A stretch of DNA of 64,000 bases from Adenophora triphylla var. japonica (Eukaryota; Streptophyta; Magnoliopsida; Asterales; Campanulaceae). Positions within the stretch are counted from its first letter, which is position 1; every line of letters starts with the position of its first letter. Positions 19,015-29,825 of this stretch are shown piece after piece. The stretch covers positions 268,001-332,000 of the forward strand of contig JAFEMH010001244.1 in the NCBI GenBank assembly GCA_022495995.1, given 5' to 3'. The notes under the pieces were generated by a model that saw nothing but the letters and a program-made list of their open reading frames with translations, was not told the DNA's origin and ran no database searches. Made by a program: the position numbers and the translations under genes.

Positions 19015-19619
19015 AGACCCTCCCCCTCTCATAAATGGATCCCAACCTCAGCCTACTGTTACTCTGCAGAATTTTCACCGTAACGAACCCCCCAAACACA
19101 TTTCTCTCTCTCTCCTACCTTCAACCTACCCAAATTCCCCCAATCCAAACCCACTTCTCAAGCCAAACCACTTGGATCCCTTGCAGCAATCTCTCCAGAT
19201 CAGAAGTGACGAATTGAAGGATTCTGTATCTAACTTGATACAGAATTCGTGGAAGCATCAAGGGTAACGATTCTCAAACCCCCTCCTCTCTCTCTCTCTT
19301 ATTCAATTCTCCTTTAATTCTAGCATTTACTTTTGTTAGGATTCAGTAATCAGATCCTAGCTATCTGGATTACTGAATCCCAATCGCAATCTCTCTGTTT
19401 AACTTGAATAATTCATGTAATTGAGCTTCTATTGTTGAATATTTGATTGAACTTGGTGTTTGAACCCCAAGGGGGTGTGGATCTACCCATATCCACACTC
19501 CCGGGGTCTATTTGTTGTTATTACTGTATTTCGTTTGTAATTCAGTTAATCCTTTAGATCTGTATCGTTTTCTGTTGATTCTGTGTTCATCCTGTAAGTT
19601 TCTGCAGATGGCTTATGTA

Positions 19620-19698
19620 TGTCACGCGACACCTTCGTCTCTAAGTGATCCTGTGTCACGCGACATATGTGGTCACTGGTGCGATGTGTCATGCGACA
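19620..19698 (+). promoter_or_regulatory. Second TGTCACGCGACA cluster in T3 LTR
   Basis: TGTCACGCGACA at 19620-19631 and 19654-19665, and TGTCATGCGACA at 19687-19698, step by 34 and 33 bp. They lie about 600 bp downstream of the TATA box. Two more copies (20347 and 20380, 33 bp apart) lie just past the PBS in the leader, with the same intervening CCTTTGTCTC-type sequence. Confidence 0.7.
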
Positions 19699-20072
19699 TA
19701 CATGACCTGTCTGCAGAGACCTCTTTCCTTTGTAATCTGTTTTAGATCATTTGTAGCAGGGATGTGGCCTCCCTAAATAATGGGCTCACGAGTTGTAAAT
19801 CTCTTTCTCATATTGAATAAAATACATGATTACTCCATTTGTTCATTATCAACACATGCACACACTTTTGGATTTGCTTGGATGTTTAATTGAAAGACTC
19901 GTCCGTGGACGAGGCGTGTTGGGTGAACTCTCGGTTCTTCCCAACACGTAACCTGACCCCCGAACCCGTATTTTCTCTGTCAAACAAAAGGTTTTCAATG
20001 TTTCCTCTTAAAACGGCGTGGCGACTCCTTCATTTTCACGAAAAACAAATTTTCAGGCGAGCGCACATTCAG

Positions 20073-20091
20073 TGGCGACTCTGCTGGGGAC
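20073..20091 (+). other. T3 primer binding site
   Basis: TGGCGACTCTGCTGGGGAC starts one base after the LTR end. T2 has TGGCGACTCCGCTGGGGAC in the same position (minus strand, 45599-45617). Sites of this form are reported for Ogre/Tat elements and are thought to pair with a tRNA-Arg 3' end; I did not check the tRNA. Confidence 0.8.
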
Positions 20092-21372
20092 TTTTGACTT
20101 TGAAAACCTGTTTTTCAAATGTTGAGTGGGTCAAGCTTTCATTAAATTAGACATCCAATACATCCAATTTTGTGTGCATTTTTGATAATCATTTGGAGTT
20201 CATGCATTTTGTTGAATATGAGGCTTGTGAGCCCTATATGCTTGATGGTCATTGTGTTATGCATTGTTTGTCCTTGCTTTGTTCTTGTCTTGGAGAGGCA
20301 GGGGCTGATTCTGATGATTGCAGAGTATTGGTTCAGTGACCACCAAGGTCGTGCGACACCTTTGTCTCTTGTTGTCCTGTGTCACGCGACAAAGAGTGGC
20401 CACTGAACAGACACTCTGAAGGCTTGGTTTGAGGGCAGTCCCTTGGATCGAATAAGGCTCAGTTGATTATTGTTCCCTGTATATCCTGTGAGGGTGTGTG
20501 TGTGTTTTCTTTCCTTTTAAAAATAAATAAATATAAAAAAATCTTGTTTTTTTTGTAAATAAAAGAATATAGACATCCGCACACTACATCACTTAGACTT
20601 AGAACCCTCGGGTGCGATTGACGGCATCGCGGACGGTGATGTACGTCGCCTACGCTTGAGCGCCTGAAGTCAAACCTAACCCCCTAGTGCGTATAGGTGG
20701 CACCACACATTTAACTTTACCCACGGTTGGTTTTGATACAATGTTTTCATTACAACAAAATGAATTGTTTTTGAAACATATCGTAGATCTTTATACCTTC
20801 CCCAAAACCTCGCATCTTGTGGGCATGTTGCTAATGCAACATGATTTCACGTAGGGACATGTCACTCCCGTGGCGTGTTCTAAACGAGAGATCATGCCGC
20901 ATTGTCAACATGCACCGACGAGAGGTCATGCCGGATTTTTCTTCGAAATTCTTCGAAAAGACCCGTTATGCTGCCCAAATTTCCCTAGAAATTTGGACAA
21001 CCTCTCCGTTCCATAATGATGGTAGGATTTGGTTAGGTATCATGACCTATTATATATTTCAAAACAAAGCATTTATTGTAATTTGAACGTTGCGTCCCTT
21101 TAGGCTTTCCCAAGGTATAGTTAGCATGAATAAAGGCTTTCCCTTTTCCAACCGTACTTAGGACTTAAAATACTAATTTATACTTGAAGACAAATAATTT
21201 TGTTTGTGCAAGTCTGTTCCGTTCCTTTCTCTCTCCTGTCCCTCCAAATTTCCCTTCAATACCTTATAAACCCGTCTATACCCCTGCAGCTACGGCGAGT
21301 TGGACCCGTTCATCCGTCCCAGGAGCTCGTTTAATTCGTGTTCAAGCAGTTTCAGTTGGTGAAGAATCAGAA
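20092..21372 (+). other. T3 5' leader, non-coding
   Basis: About 1.3 kb between PBS and gag. It contains two TGTCRYGCGACA sites at 20347 and 20380, and a repeated motif with ACGAGAGRTCATGCCG at about 20883 and 20927. No convincing ORF is present; the short frames here carry no recognisable domain. Confidence 0.6.
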
Positions 21373-23156
21373 ATGGCCGGGAACAGAGATGCATTTTTTG
21401 CTCAGTCCGCTGGAGGCTCAGTAACAATGGGTCAGCTAAGTTTGAATGATATGACCACATAGGAATTGAGGGCAACGTTGGAAGCTGCTTTAGCCCGAGA
21501 ATGCGAGGCCTGTCTGTTGGCTCAGAATGCCAAGGCTCGTGAAGAGGAAGCTCATAACCGCTTTGTGGAAGCCATGAGAGCCAAAGGGATTGCGATACTT
21601 CGTCGGGAGGACGGTTCCTATGAGGAGATCACAGAAGACAACCATAATGAGATTGGATCCGCTTCACCTGCTCAGCCTATCCAGCCCAGTTACAATGCGA
21701 TGCCTCCTCCTGTAAGCTATGCCTCACGACCCAATCAAGCGTCATCTCCTGGAATGTTTGTGAGTGACCAAGGAAGGTTTATTCCCCCATCTCCCCAAGG
21801 GTGTAACCAGGTTATCCAGTAAGGTGCTAGCAAGAATGGTGGTCAGGCATCAAATTTCTTCGATCTCACTGCCTCTCCAAATCCCAATGTCCCAGCATCA
21901 CAGTCTCAGTATAGACCGCAGTTCCAAGCAGTTTATCCCCAACCCCAGTCCAGAGTATATCCCGATAGCTTCCAGAATGGTCAGTATCGACTTTCAGGAG
22001 ATCAAATTCGTCAAGACAACATTCCGAGATATCAGCAGTTTCAAACCCAAGGCAGTGTCCCTCAGCCAGCAGTGTGTTCTACCCTTACTCAACATTTATA
22101 TGGTTCCACTCCGTATTCCGCCCCGTGTATCAAGACAGTTTCTCTACTCTTGGTCAATTCAGAGGTCAGCCATCGCAGAACAATTCCCGTAACCCTAGTG
22201 TGCGCTTTAACGGGCATGATGTGTATGGTAACAGAATCCCCGGCCGGTCGCCTTGTTGGACAAGAATACCGGAATCCCCGCACTTTTGGTCTCCCACCGC
22301 CAGCCTTTGCCCATTGGACCTAATTCTGACTTCCCAGTTCCTTCATCTACAGTGGCTCCCTCTATACCCCAGATTCCAGGTTTGGCTCCAGAAGTGACAG
22401 CTTTGTTGAAGCAGATGCAGCAGCAAATTGATAAGTTGACCGTGGGTTCCAGTGGTCTTAAGGTTGTGGATCCCGCCCAAGTAACGCCTTTGCCGCACAA
22501 GTTTAAAATGCCCAAAATGGATTTCGATGGTACCGCCTGTCCGAAAACTCATATAGATACGTATGTTATGACAATGGGAGCAATGGGTTGCACTCCCGAG
22601 TTTATGGCGTCCCACTTCCATCTGACTTTGAAGGGATCAGCGCTCACGTGGTTCCTGGCTTTGAAACAAGAGTGTCGCTCTACGTGGAATCAGATAACAG
22701 AAACCTTCTTGGAGAAGTACAAAGGCAACTTGGAATGGCGTACTACTCGGGATGATTTGGTGGGAACTATCCAAAAAGTTGATGAGTCGATTACAGAATT
22801 TTACAAACGGTGGAATGCCAAGCTTAATGAGCTATCGGAGCCGATACCCTCCAGGACCAAAAGGATATTTTCTTGTCATGTATTAAGCCAGCGCTCAGAG
22901 AAGCCATCGGGAAAGGTTGGTACCCAGATCTACGAGAGATGGTGGGAATGGGAGCTAGGAGCGAAAACAGATTGTTCAATCAAACCCCAAGTGCAAACGT
23001 CGGTGGCAACAGTGGTAGTGGAGGATACCGATACCGAGCACCCAACCCTATTTCAGCAATGGTGCCGAGGGGAAGGGAAATGACCAAAGACAACAACATC
23101 AACAATCTACAGAGAGGAGGTAATAGCGTGCAGATTGCAGTGGGGTTTCAAATTTA
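21373..23156 (+). pseudogene. T3 gag
   Basis: ATG 21373 starts MAGNRDAFFAQS. After 29 codons an in-frame TAG (21460-21462) interrupts ELRATLEAALARECEA, which continues in the same phase. A Pro/Gln-rich stretch follows with stops and frame changes. The retrotransposon gag core then lies at about 22500-22900: FDGTACPKTHIDTYV, MASHFHLTLKGSALTWF, TWNQITETFLEKYKGN, ITEFYKRWNAKL. A frameshift near 22870 moves to LREAIGKGWYPDLREMVGMG, ending near 23156. The C-x2-H-type zinc motif seen in T2 gag (CAFHQYHGYLTDDC) is not intact here. The protein would form the virus-like particle. Confidence 0.8.
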
Positions 23157-24083
23157 AGCCGCATGAGATTTGATGATTTGGGTATGTCCACAGAGGATGT
23201 TTTTAACGGATTGCTTCGCACCGGTATGATCAAGCCATTGGAGAATTATAGTCCCGCTTCGTCCTAATCCCCATATGGATGCTAGCAAGTACCGCCGGTT
23301 TCACCAGCTTCCTGTGACACACCACAAATTCCCCGCATTACCCTCAAAAAGATAATTCAAGGTTTGGTGGATGACAAGAAAATTGAGAAATCTCCTCGCC
23401 CGAATGTGGTCAATAATCCTCTGCCAAACAACAACGTGAACCTTATTGACGGTGGGCAAGATTACTTTGTTAATGTAATAGAGTTTGAGAAGTCAATAGT
23501 TGGAAATGATAGCGCTGGTTGTAATGAGAATGTGAATGATGAAATCCCTTTTTCTGGTGAAATGAAAGATAATTTCTGTTATGTCTTGTATCTTGATGAT
23601 CTATATGATTTGAATAATGCTGCTGATTTTGGCGATTATGAAGAACATGTGGTTGCCAATACTATATCCTCCATGACTCCTAGAGAATCCCCAATTTCTC
23701 TAGAGGAACTCAGGATAGCGGTCAATGTAGAGGCTCCTCTGTCCATAAATGAGATAAGGCAGGCGGCATGGCCTTATAGCACTCGTCCTATTCCAATTTC
23801 GCTAGCAGAGCTCAAGGAGGCCAGCATGGAATTTGTAGTTAATGATCACCAAGATGTTAATCTGTTGACTCGGTCAGGGAGAATGTTAGGAGTGGATAAT
23901 CCAGATCCATCGGGGAAAGGCAAGGCAGTTGTGATCCCTAATCCTTAGTCATCTCAGAATCTTTACAGATCAGCGGGGGACGAAGAAGTCCAGGAAGACC
24001 CAATCCTAACGCAGTTAAAGAGAACACAAGCCGACATCTCTTTATGGTCTTTACTCACATCCTCCTACCCTCACAAACTGAAG
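23157..24083 (+). CDS. T3 gag-protease linker ORF
   Basis: The open frame 23364-23948 (194 codons) lies in the long spacer between gag and protease. It is acidic and ends with VNLLTRSGRM, also found in T2 (NLLTRSGQI). Similarity continues to 24083 with SLWSLLTSSYPHKLKLEE in T2 and the corresponding TSSYPHKLKLEEALS in T3. No known domain is recognised. The stop at 23948 interrupts what was probably a continuous gag-pro frame. Confidence 0.6.
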
Positions 24084-25529
24084 TTGGAAGAGGCCCTGTC
24101 CAAAATGAAAGTATCTGTCAATGCCACACCAGATGAAGCCTGTCAGCTGATTGGGACTGCACAGTATGGAAACATCATTACTTTTACGGATCTCGACTTG
24201 CCTGCTTATGGTGCGAAGCATAACGAATCCCTACACATCACAGTGCCCTTGGAAGGACAGCGGATTCCCCATGTGTTGATAGATAATGGGTCAGCTATGA
24301 ATGTGCTCCCGGCCAAGATGATGAGCATGTTGGACATTAATGCGCAGAACCTTAAACCATCCAATCAAACCATAAAGGCCTACGACTCCACGTCTAGGGC
24401 AGTGTTGGGAATAGTTTCTTTAAATTTGATGTTTGGGGGTAAAGAGATGATGGTCGAATTTCAAGTTATCGATATTCCAGTCACTTTCTCAGCGCTATTG
24501 GGCAGACCTTGGATTCATGAGATTGGAGCCGTAGCCTCCACTCTTCACCAGTGCTTAAAATTTGTACAAGATGGGGTGCTGACAACGATTTATGGCGATA
24601 GTGTTACGATTGGAGAAACCAGCACCAACACCGTACCAGTGATGGAAATTAAACTCGATCAGGAGAACTTGATGCTTAGCGGTTTTACAATAGAGAAGCC
24701 TAAAGGGCAGGTCTGCACCATAGATTTGACGACATCTTCAGACAAGATTCCTCCTGTGTTGAAAATGATGAGAGGCATGAGCTATATCCCTGGACTGGGG
24801 CTGGGAAAACGTCAACAGGGACCATGTCACCTTATGATGCCAGAAGCCAAGAGGAATAAGCTAGGCCTTGGGTATGCTGTGACGAAAGAAGATAAGATGT
24901 ACGACAAGACTGAAGCCTTTAAGGAAAGGATGACCTCAGCGGCTGGAAAGAGGTACAAGAGGCCCGAGATGCGCCCGTACAGTTGGTCTTTAAATCAGCA
25001 TTTTGTCAAAGAGGATGGTGATATGTTTGTCTGTCCTGAACCAAAGTTGAGCCAAATGGAGGATAGAATGAGAATGATTCAGAAGTTTGCCAGCAGCCAA
25101 AACCCGGTAAAAGAAATGTTTGACAGTCTGCCCAAAAGGCCAGGTGTGACCGCCACCTACGAGAACAGCTATCATTTCTCGGGACCCGATTACGTAAATC
25201 AGCTTGAGAAGCTCGCTCTGGATGACCATGTTGTGCACAAGATCCGGGGTGCAGATCCTTTAGATATTGATGGTGATTTAGCAGAATTGTTTGAGAATCA
25301 GGGGCTGTCAGAATCCGAGAATGGTGTGTCTACAGAGAAGTTGCCTGCAGAAGGGTCTGTTCTTGTTGAAGATCTCGGAGATTTGATTGACTTTTCCTCT
25401 GATAGCGAGGTGGTGGCTATGCTAGAATTTGAAAAAGAGCCAGTTGCGGAGCTAAACATGTTGGAGGTAGTGGCAGAGAGACCTTTACTGGATTTCGTTC
25501 CAGGACCAACGCCGACAGGGAGACTATGA
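24084..25529 (+). CDS. T3 aspartic protease with G-patch-like motif
   Basis: A 481-codon open frame. The pepsin-type active-site region is HVLIDNGSAMNVLPA at about residues 64-78, with DNG in place of the usual DTG or DSG. The flap-side and second hydrophobic region is VEFQVIDIPVTFSALLGRPWIHEIGA. At about residues 230-250, MSYIPGLGLGKRQQG resembles a G-patch glycine motif, and T2 has the same feature (MNYLLGLGLGKHLQ). The C-terminal 200 residues have no recognised domain. The protease would cleave the Gag-Pol polyprotein. The frame ends 4 bp into the next ORF (ATGA overlap at 25526-25529), so a frame change is needed to reach RT. Confidence 0.8.
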   Translation: MEEALSKMKVSVNATPDEACQLIGTAQYGNIITFTDLDLPAYGAKHNESLHITVPLEGQRIPHVLIDNGSAMNVLPAKMMSMLDINAQNLKPSNQTIKAYDSTSRAVLGIVSLNLMFGGKEMMVEFQVIDIPVTFSALLGRPWIHEIGAVASTLHQCLKFVQDGVLTTIYGDSVTIGETSTNTVPVMEIKLDQENLMLSGFTIEKPKGQVCTIDLTTSSDKIPPVLKMMRGMSYIPGLGLGKRQQGPCHLMMPEAKRNKLGLGYAVTKEDKMYDKTEAFKERMTSAAGKRYKRPEMRPYSWSLNQHFVKEDGDMFVCPEPKLSQMEDRMRMIQKFASSQNPVKEMFDSLPKRPGVTATYENSYHFSGPDYVNQLEKLALDDHVVHKIRGADPLDIDGDLAELFENQGLSESENGVSTEKLPAEGSVLVEDLGDLIDFSSDSEVVAMLEFEKEPVAELNMLEVVAERPLLDFVPGPTPTGRL

Positions 25530-26080
25530 TTGAAAAGCTTGGGCTCAAGCCTCGTCCTTGTCCTTCCGAGTCTAAATTTGTTCCTCGTGTCCTGAGTCGG
25601 TCTCCTGAATCTTTTGTTATTAAATTCAAGTCTTCCGACCGGTCTGATGTCCTCATGACAGAAGACCGTCTTCGAGTTGTAAACACTGTGTTTCCCTATG
25701 CTCTGAATAAAATGGTTGACCTTTCTGAGTATCCTGTGATTGCAAATCTAACAATTGAATGCTTAACAAGAAATAATCATCAAGATTTAAAAATAATTAA
25801 GCCTAATTCAATTGAAGATAATGCAGACTTAATAGACGAGCAAATTTTAGAAAATGATTCAAAGCAGGTTCTCGAACAAAAGGAAAGCCGGGCCCAAGCT
25901 GCCGATGAGATATTGACGACAGTGAACCTGGGAACAGCCGAAGAACCCAAAGAAACTCAGATTGGTAATTTCTTCTCCGGAGATGAATGGGTTGCCCTGG
26001 TTGAATTGCTTAAAGAGTATATGGACGTCTTTGCTTGGTTTTACAAGGATATGCCCTGGCCCGGGATTCATCTATCGTAG
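25526..26080 (+). CDS. T3 protease-RT linker and start of RT
   Basis: 184 codons, overlapping the protease frame by ATGA. The last 60 residues (NLGTAEEPKETQIGNFF, then EYMDVFAWFYKDMPWPGI) match the RT N-terminus of T2 (37610-37837, DVFAWSYKDMPDLDPSIVEH). The frame is lost after DMP by an indel near 26058, and RT continues in another frame. Confidence 0.75.
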   Translation: MIEKLGLKPRPCPSESKFVPRVLSRSPESFVIKFKSSDRSDVLMTEDRLRVVNTVFPYALNKMVDLSEYPVIANLTIECLTRNNHQDLKIIKPNSIEDNADLIDEQILENDSKQVLEQKESRAQAADEILTTVNLGTAEEPKETQIGNFFSGDEWVALVELLKEYMDVFAWFYKDMPWPGIHLS

Positions 26081-27333
26081 AGCATCGGATTCCCTAAATC
26101 CGTAAATTAAGCCGATCAAGCGTAAGTTGAGACGAATCAAGCCCGAATGGTCCTTACAGTGAAAGAAGAGATTGAGAAACTCTTACTGTAGGCTTCATCA
26201 AAGTAATTGAGTATCCGACTTGGTTGGCGAACATAGTCACGGTTACAAAAGCGAATGGAAACGTCCGGGTTTGTGTAGACTTCCGGGATCTTAATAAGGC
26301 TAGCCCCAAAGATGACTTCCCTTTGCCTAACATTGATATGCTGGTAGATGCAACTGCGAACTACGGGGTCAAATCTTTCGTTGATGGCTTTGCGGGTTAT
26401 AATCATATTAAAATGGCCGAGGAAGATCAAGACAAGACAAAGCATTTACAACTCCATGGGGTACGTATTGTTACACAAAGATGCCATTCGGGTTGAAGAA
26501 TGCCGGGGCTACCTACCGAGGGCCGTCACCACCCTCGTTTCACGACATGATCCACAAGGAGATTGAAGTGTATGTGGACGATATGATTATTCACTCAAAA
26601 GGGCCTGACGGACAAAGACTTCAAAGATTTAAGGAAGTTCTTCAACAGACTCCGGGAACATTCTATGAGGCTAAATCCAGCCAAGTGTACTTTTGGGGTT
26701 ATCCGGGGTAAAGTCTTGGGCTACATAGTCACAGAGAGAGGCATCGAAGTAGACCCCAGAAAAGTCAAGGCTATTGTCGAGATGAAGCCACCCTTAACCT
26801 GCCTCCGAAGTGAAAGGTTTCATGGGTCATCTACAAGACATCGCCAGATTCATCAACCAAATGACCTCTATATGTGAGCCAATCTTTAAGTTATTGAAGA
26901 AGAATCAGGAAGTGGTCTGGGATGAGGAATGCCAACTGGCTTTCGAAAGGATCAAAGCTTACCTTGTTAATCCTCCTATTCTCTGCCCACCTCACGAAGA
27001 CAAGCCTTTACTTCTATATCTGAAGGTCACAGACACAGCCACTGAGGCTATGCTAGCACAAGAAAAGAAAGATTCAAAGATTGAGAATGCCATTTATTTC
27101 GTCAGTCGCAAATTCCAAGGTAGCGAGTTGAATTACTCTGCCCTTGAGAAGACATGCGCGGCTCTGGTTTGGGTAGTTGGGAAGCTGAAGCACTATATGC
27201 TATCCCACACAGTTCACTTGGTTTCCAAGATGGACCCGATCAGATATCTGTTTCAAGGTGATAGAGGCAACATTTCCACCAGACTGGCGAAGTGGACCTT
27301 TTTTTAGCTGAATTTGACATCAAGTATGTGATC
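26081..27333 (+). pseudogene. T3 reverse transcriptase and RNase H (frameshifted)
   Basis: RT is readable across several frames: VCVDFRDLNKASPKDDFPLP (26224-26496), MPFGLKNAGATY and the catalytic YVDDMIIHSK (26481-26711), MRLNPAKCTFGV (26665-26877), then MKGFMGHLQDIARFIN into the gypsy RNase H (26810-27307, ending RLAKWTFF). At least four frameshifts separate the pieces; the last is at a run of T near 27300. The catalytic residues are preserved but the gene cannot make one protein. Confidence 0.85.
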
Positions 27334-27659
27334 CGGAAGTCAATCAAGGGACAAGCTCTGGCAGATCAATTGGCCGATTTCCCAAGATGCAACCCCGAGG
27401 ACCGGACCTCCAGTTTCCAGATGAAGGGATTCTTGTTATAGAAAATAGCAATCGTTGGCAGTTGTTCTTCGATGGGGCGGCAAACAAAAGAGGAAATGGC
27501 ATCGGGATGGTACTGGTAGACCCGAACGATATGCATACCCCCATTGCTATCAAATTGAATTTCTCGGTTACCAACAATGCGGCCGAGTATGAAGCTTGCA
27601 TAGCCGGGTCTAGAGGCCGCCCTAGAACGACATGTGGAAGAGTTAGAAGTGTTCGGTGA
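27334..27659 (+). pseudogene. T3 additional RNase H, N-terminal part
   Basis: The frame 27387-27659 contains NRWQLFFDGAANKRGNGIGM and NNAAEYEACIAG, the first acidic residues of the Tat-type extra RNase H. It shifts frame at about 27605 into the next ORF, where the rest of the domain continues with EELEVFGDSQLIINQ. Confidence 0.8.
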
Positions 27660-29208
27660 TTCCCAATTGATAATTAATCAGGCTGCCAACAAATGGAAAA
27701 TCATAGATCCATGTCTCCAGAAGTATCATGCTTACATCGCAGAACTCGTTGGTCAATTCAAGGAAGTGTCATTCCAATTCCTGCCACGAGACAAGAACAG
27801 ATTTGCTGATGCCCTGGCCACTCTAGCTTCTTTGGTAGAAATCCCGGAAGGAAAGTCGATCAAACCATTCAGGGTCGGTAGGCGAGAAAACCCCGCATAT
27901 TGTTGTGAAATAGAGGTCGAAACCGTCAATGAGCCGTGGTACAGTCAGATTTTCCAATATCTCAAGCATGGTGAAGCATCTTTTCCCGTTGATAAAGAAA
28001 GAGACATAAAGGGTATTCATGCCAAGAGCCTGCAAGCGTTGAAAAGGCTATCAGCTCAGTACGTTATACTCGGCAATGAATTGTGGAAGAAAAGGGAAGG
28101 TTGCCCTCTCCTACTCTGTATCGGCAAGGAAAAAGCCCAAAGAGTAATGGAAGACGTTCATAACGGTGCCTGCGGACCTCATATGAACGCTCGATCTCTC
28201 ATGCATAGCATCATCAGGCTGGGTTACTTCTGGATTACTATGGAGACAGATTGCATCCAATTTGTGCGAACCTGTGATAAATGCCAGCGATTCTCCAACT
28301 TGAACCATATTCCTCCTCATGACCTCTACTGTATGACAACTCCGTGGCCCTTCGCAACATGGGGTATTGATGTCATTGGGAAGATAACTCCATCCGGGAG
28401 CAATGGACACTCGTTTGTTTTGGTTGCAGTGGATTACTTCACGAAGTGGGTAGAAGCTGCATCTTACAAAGTGCTCACAGCTAAGAAGGTGGCTCGTTTC
28501 ATAAAAGAACAGATCTTCTGCCGCTACGGAGTCCCAAATGAGATTATTTCCGACAATGGAACCCATTTCGAGGGAGAAACTGATCGCCTGCTTACGGAAT
28601 ACAAGGTCAAGCGCCATAAATCTTCACCGTACAGACCTCAGACGAATGGTGCTGTTGAAGCCGCCAACAAGAATTTGGAAAGAATCATTAAGAAGATGGC
28701 CGAACGAGGAAGGGATTGGCCAGAGAAGCTGCATTTAGCACTATGGGGCTACCGCACTTCTATTCGAACTGCCACCGGTGCCACTCCATACGCTCTGACC
28801 TACGGAATGGAGGCTGTCATGCCTATTGAATTAGAAATTCCATCCCTCAGGGTTTTGCTTGAAAATGAGGTGAATGAAATTGAATGGCTCCAAAGTCGAT
28901 ACAATGAATTGGCTCTGTTAGACGAACGCAGACTAAAAGCCATGGAGCATAACCGGGCATACCAAAGAAGAATGGCCCGTGCCTTTGACAAGAAGGTGAA
29001 ACCCAGGGACATCAAGATTGGTGATTTGGTCCTTAAGATGAAGCCCTCGAATCAGAACAGTGCATTGGGCAAATGGGCACCTGTTTGGGTCGGACCGTTT
29101 CTGGTGAAGAAAATATTCTCCGGAGGAGCTATGCAGCTGACAGATTTAGATGGCAACCCATTTCTGCACCCCGTCAACGGTGACAAATTGTGGAGGTACT
29201 ATGTATGA
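27634..29208 (+). CDS. T3 additional RNase H C-terminus and integrase
   Basis: A 524-codon open frame. Residues 1-70 finish the extra RNase H (VFGDSQLIINQ and NRFADALATLASL). Integrase follows: the H2C2 zinc domain at about 170-215 (VHNGACGPHMNARSL to CDKCQRF), and the core with WGIDVIGKI, EIISDNGTHFEGE and NGAVEAANKNLERI giving D, D, E. The C-terminal domain has KVKPRDIKIGDLVLKMKP and ends GNPFLHPVNGDKLWRYYV. It is the best preserved pol piece of the window and lacks a chromodomain. The listed ATG is internal to the ancestral frame. Confidence 0.9.
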   Translation: MEELEVFGDSQLIINQAANKWKIIDPCLQKYHAYIAELVGQFKEVSFQFLPRDKNRFADALATLASLVEIPEGKSIKPFRVGRRENPAYCCEIEVETVNEPWYSQIFQYLKHGEASFPVDKERDIKGIHAKSLQALKRLSAQYVILGNELWKKREGCPLLLCIGKEKAQRVMEDVHNGACGPHMNARSLMHSIIRLGYFWITMETDCIQFVRTCDKCQRFSNLNHIPPHDLYCMTTPWPFATWGIDVIGKITPSGSNGHSFVLVAVDYFTKWVEAASYKVLTAKKVARFIKEQIFCRYGVPNEIISDNGTHFEGETDRLLTEYKVKRHKSSPYRPQTNGAVEAANKNLERIIKKMAERGRDWPEKLHLALWGYRTSIRTATGATPYALTYGMEAVMPIELEIPSLRVLLENEVNEIEWLQSRYNELALLDERRLKAMEHNRAYQRRMARAFDKKVKPRDIKIGDLVLKMKPSNQNSALGKWAPVWVGPFLVKKIFSGGAMQLTDLDGNPFLHPVNGDKLWRYYV

Positions 29209-29545
29209 TCGAGTCTTTCCCCCTCTAAAAAAAATAATAAAAATAAATAATAAAAATAAAATAAAAAAAATGATGATGATAAATAAAGGCGCAACAAAAT
29301 TGTCCCAGATGAGACTGAAAACCTCTCAAAAGGCAGTCCATGCAAAAACAAGGGACGCGCCCGGTGCTAAAGAATATACCCAGGTAGACCGAAAACCCAA
29401 AAAGGGCGGTCTAGGTAAAAAACAGGGTCGCACCATGTCCCCCTTCTATCTTCCCCTTTCTTAAACACAAAAGTTGATTGAGTCGAACTACGGAGACCTG
29501 AGCCCCTTAGTTCTCTTACAAAAGGGGAACGTAGGCAACCACTTG
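29209..29545 (+). other. T3 post-integrase conserved blocks
   Basis: An A-rich stretch directly follows the integrase stop. At 29378-29435 lies a block with CCGAAAACCC, GGTCTAGGTAAAAAACAGGG. At 29480-29545 lies GTCGAACTACGGAGACC, TGAGCCCCTTAG, loop, AAGGGGAACGTAGGCA. Both blocks are conserved in T2 (13138-13560). The CCCCTT/AAGGGG arms can form a hairpin. Confidence 0.6.
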
Positions 29546-29825
29546 TGGTTCGGTCTAAAATTGTTGTAAAACCTCTTGTCCTGCTAAAATGTGTTTTGAT
29601 TACAGTTCCAAAGCTTTTCAAAGTTTCATTTGGAGTTAATATTCTTGTTGATGAGTTCAAGCACGGCCCACTTTTGACCCAAACAACTTGCTGCGAATAA
29701 AATTAATAAATTTTCAACATCTATTTCGTCTGCATTAGGTAATCAAAGGATACTCAATTTCCATACAAATAAATCCTACTCTCAAAATAAAAACAAAAGA
29801 GTCTCCTGTTTCTCAGAGAAAGTGT

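Larger units (their letters stand above)
18671..20071 (+). repeat. T3 5' LTR
   Basis: It begins TGTAAGTACGCC and ends CGCACATTCA just before the PBS. Inside are a 14-bp palindrome TTTTGGCGCCAAAA (18900-18913), near-palindromes of the form TGTCRYGCGACA at 18932, 18972, 19620, 19654 and 19687, and a TATA box at 19007-19014. The short ORFs within it are not genes. Confidence 0.95.

Noticed and set aside
20590..20710. GC-richer leader segment of T3 as a tRNA or other structured RNA gene
   Set aside because: No cloverleaf, A/B boxes or family motif could be matched by eye.
22253..23083. The 276-codon frame as an intact T3 gag
   Set aside because: It begins after frame changes and shifts off the gag reading near 22870; gag continues in another frame, so I called the region a pseudogene.
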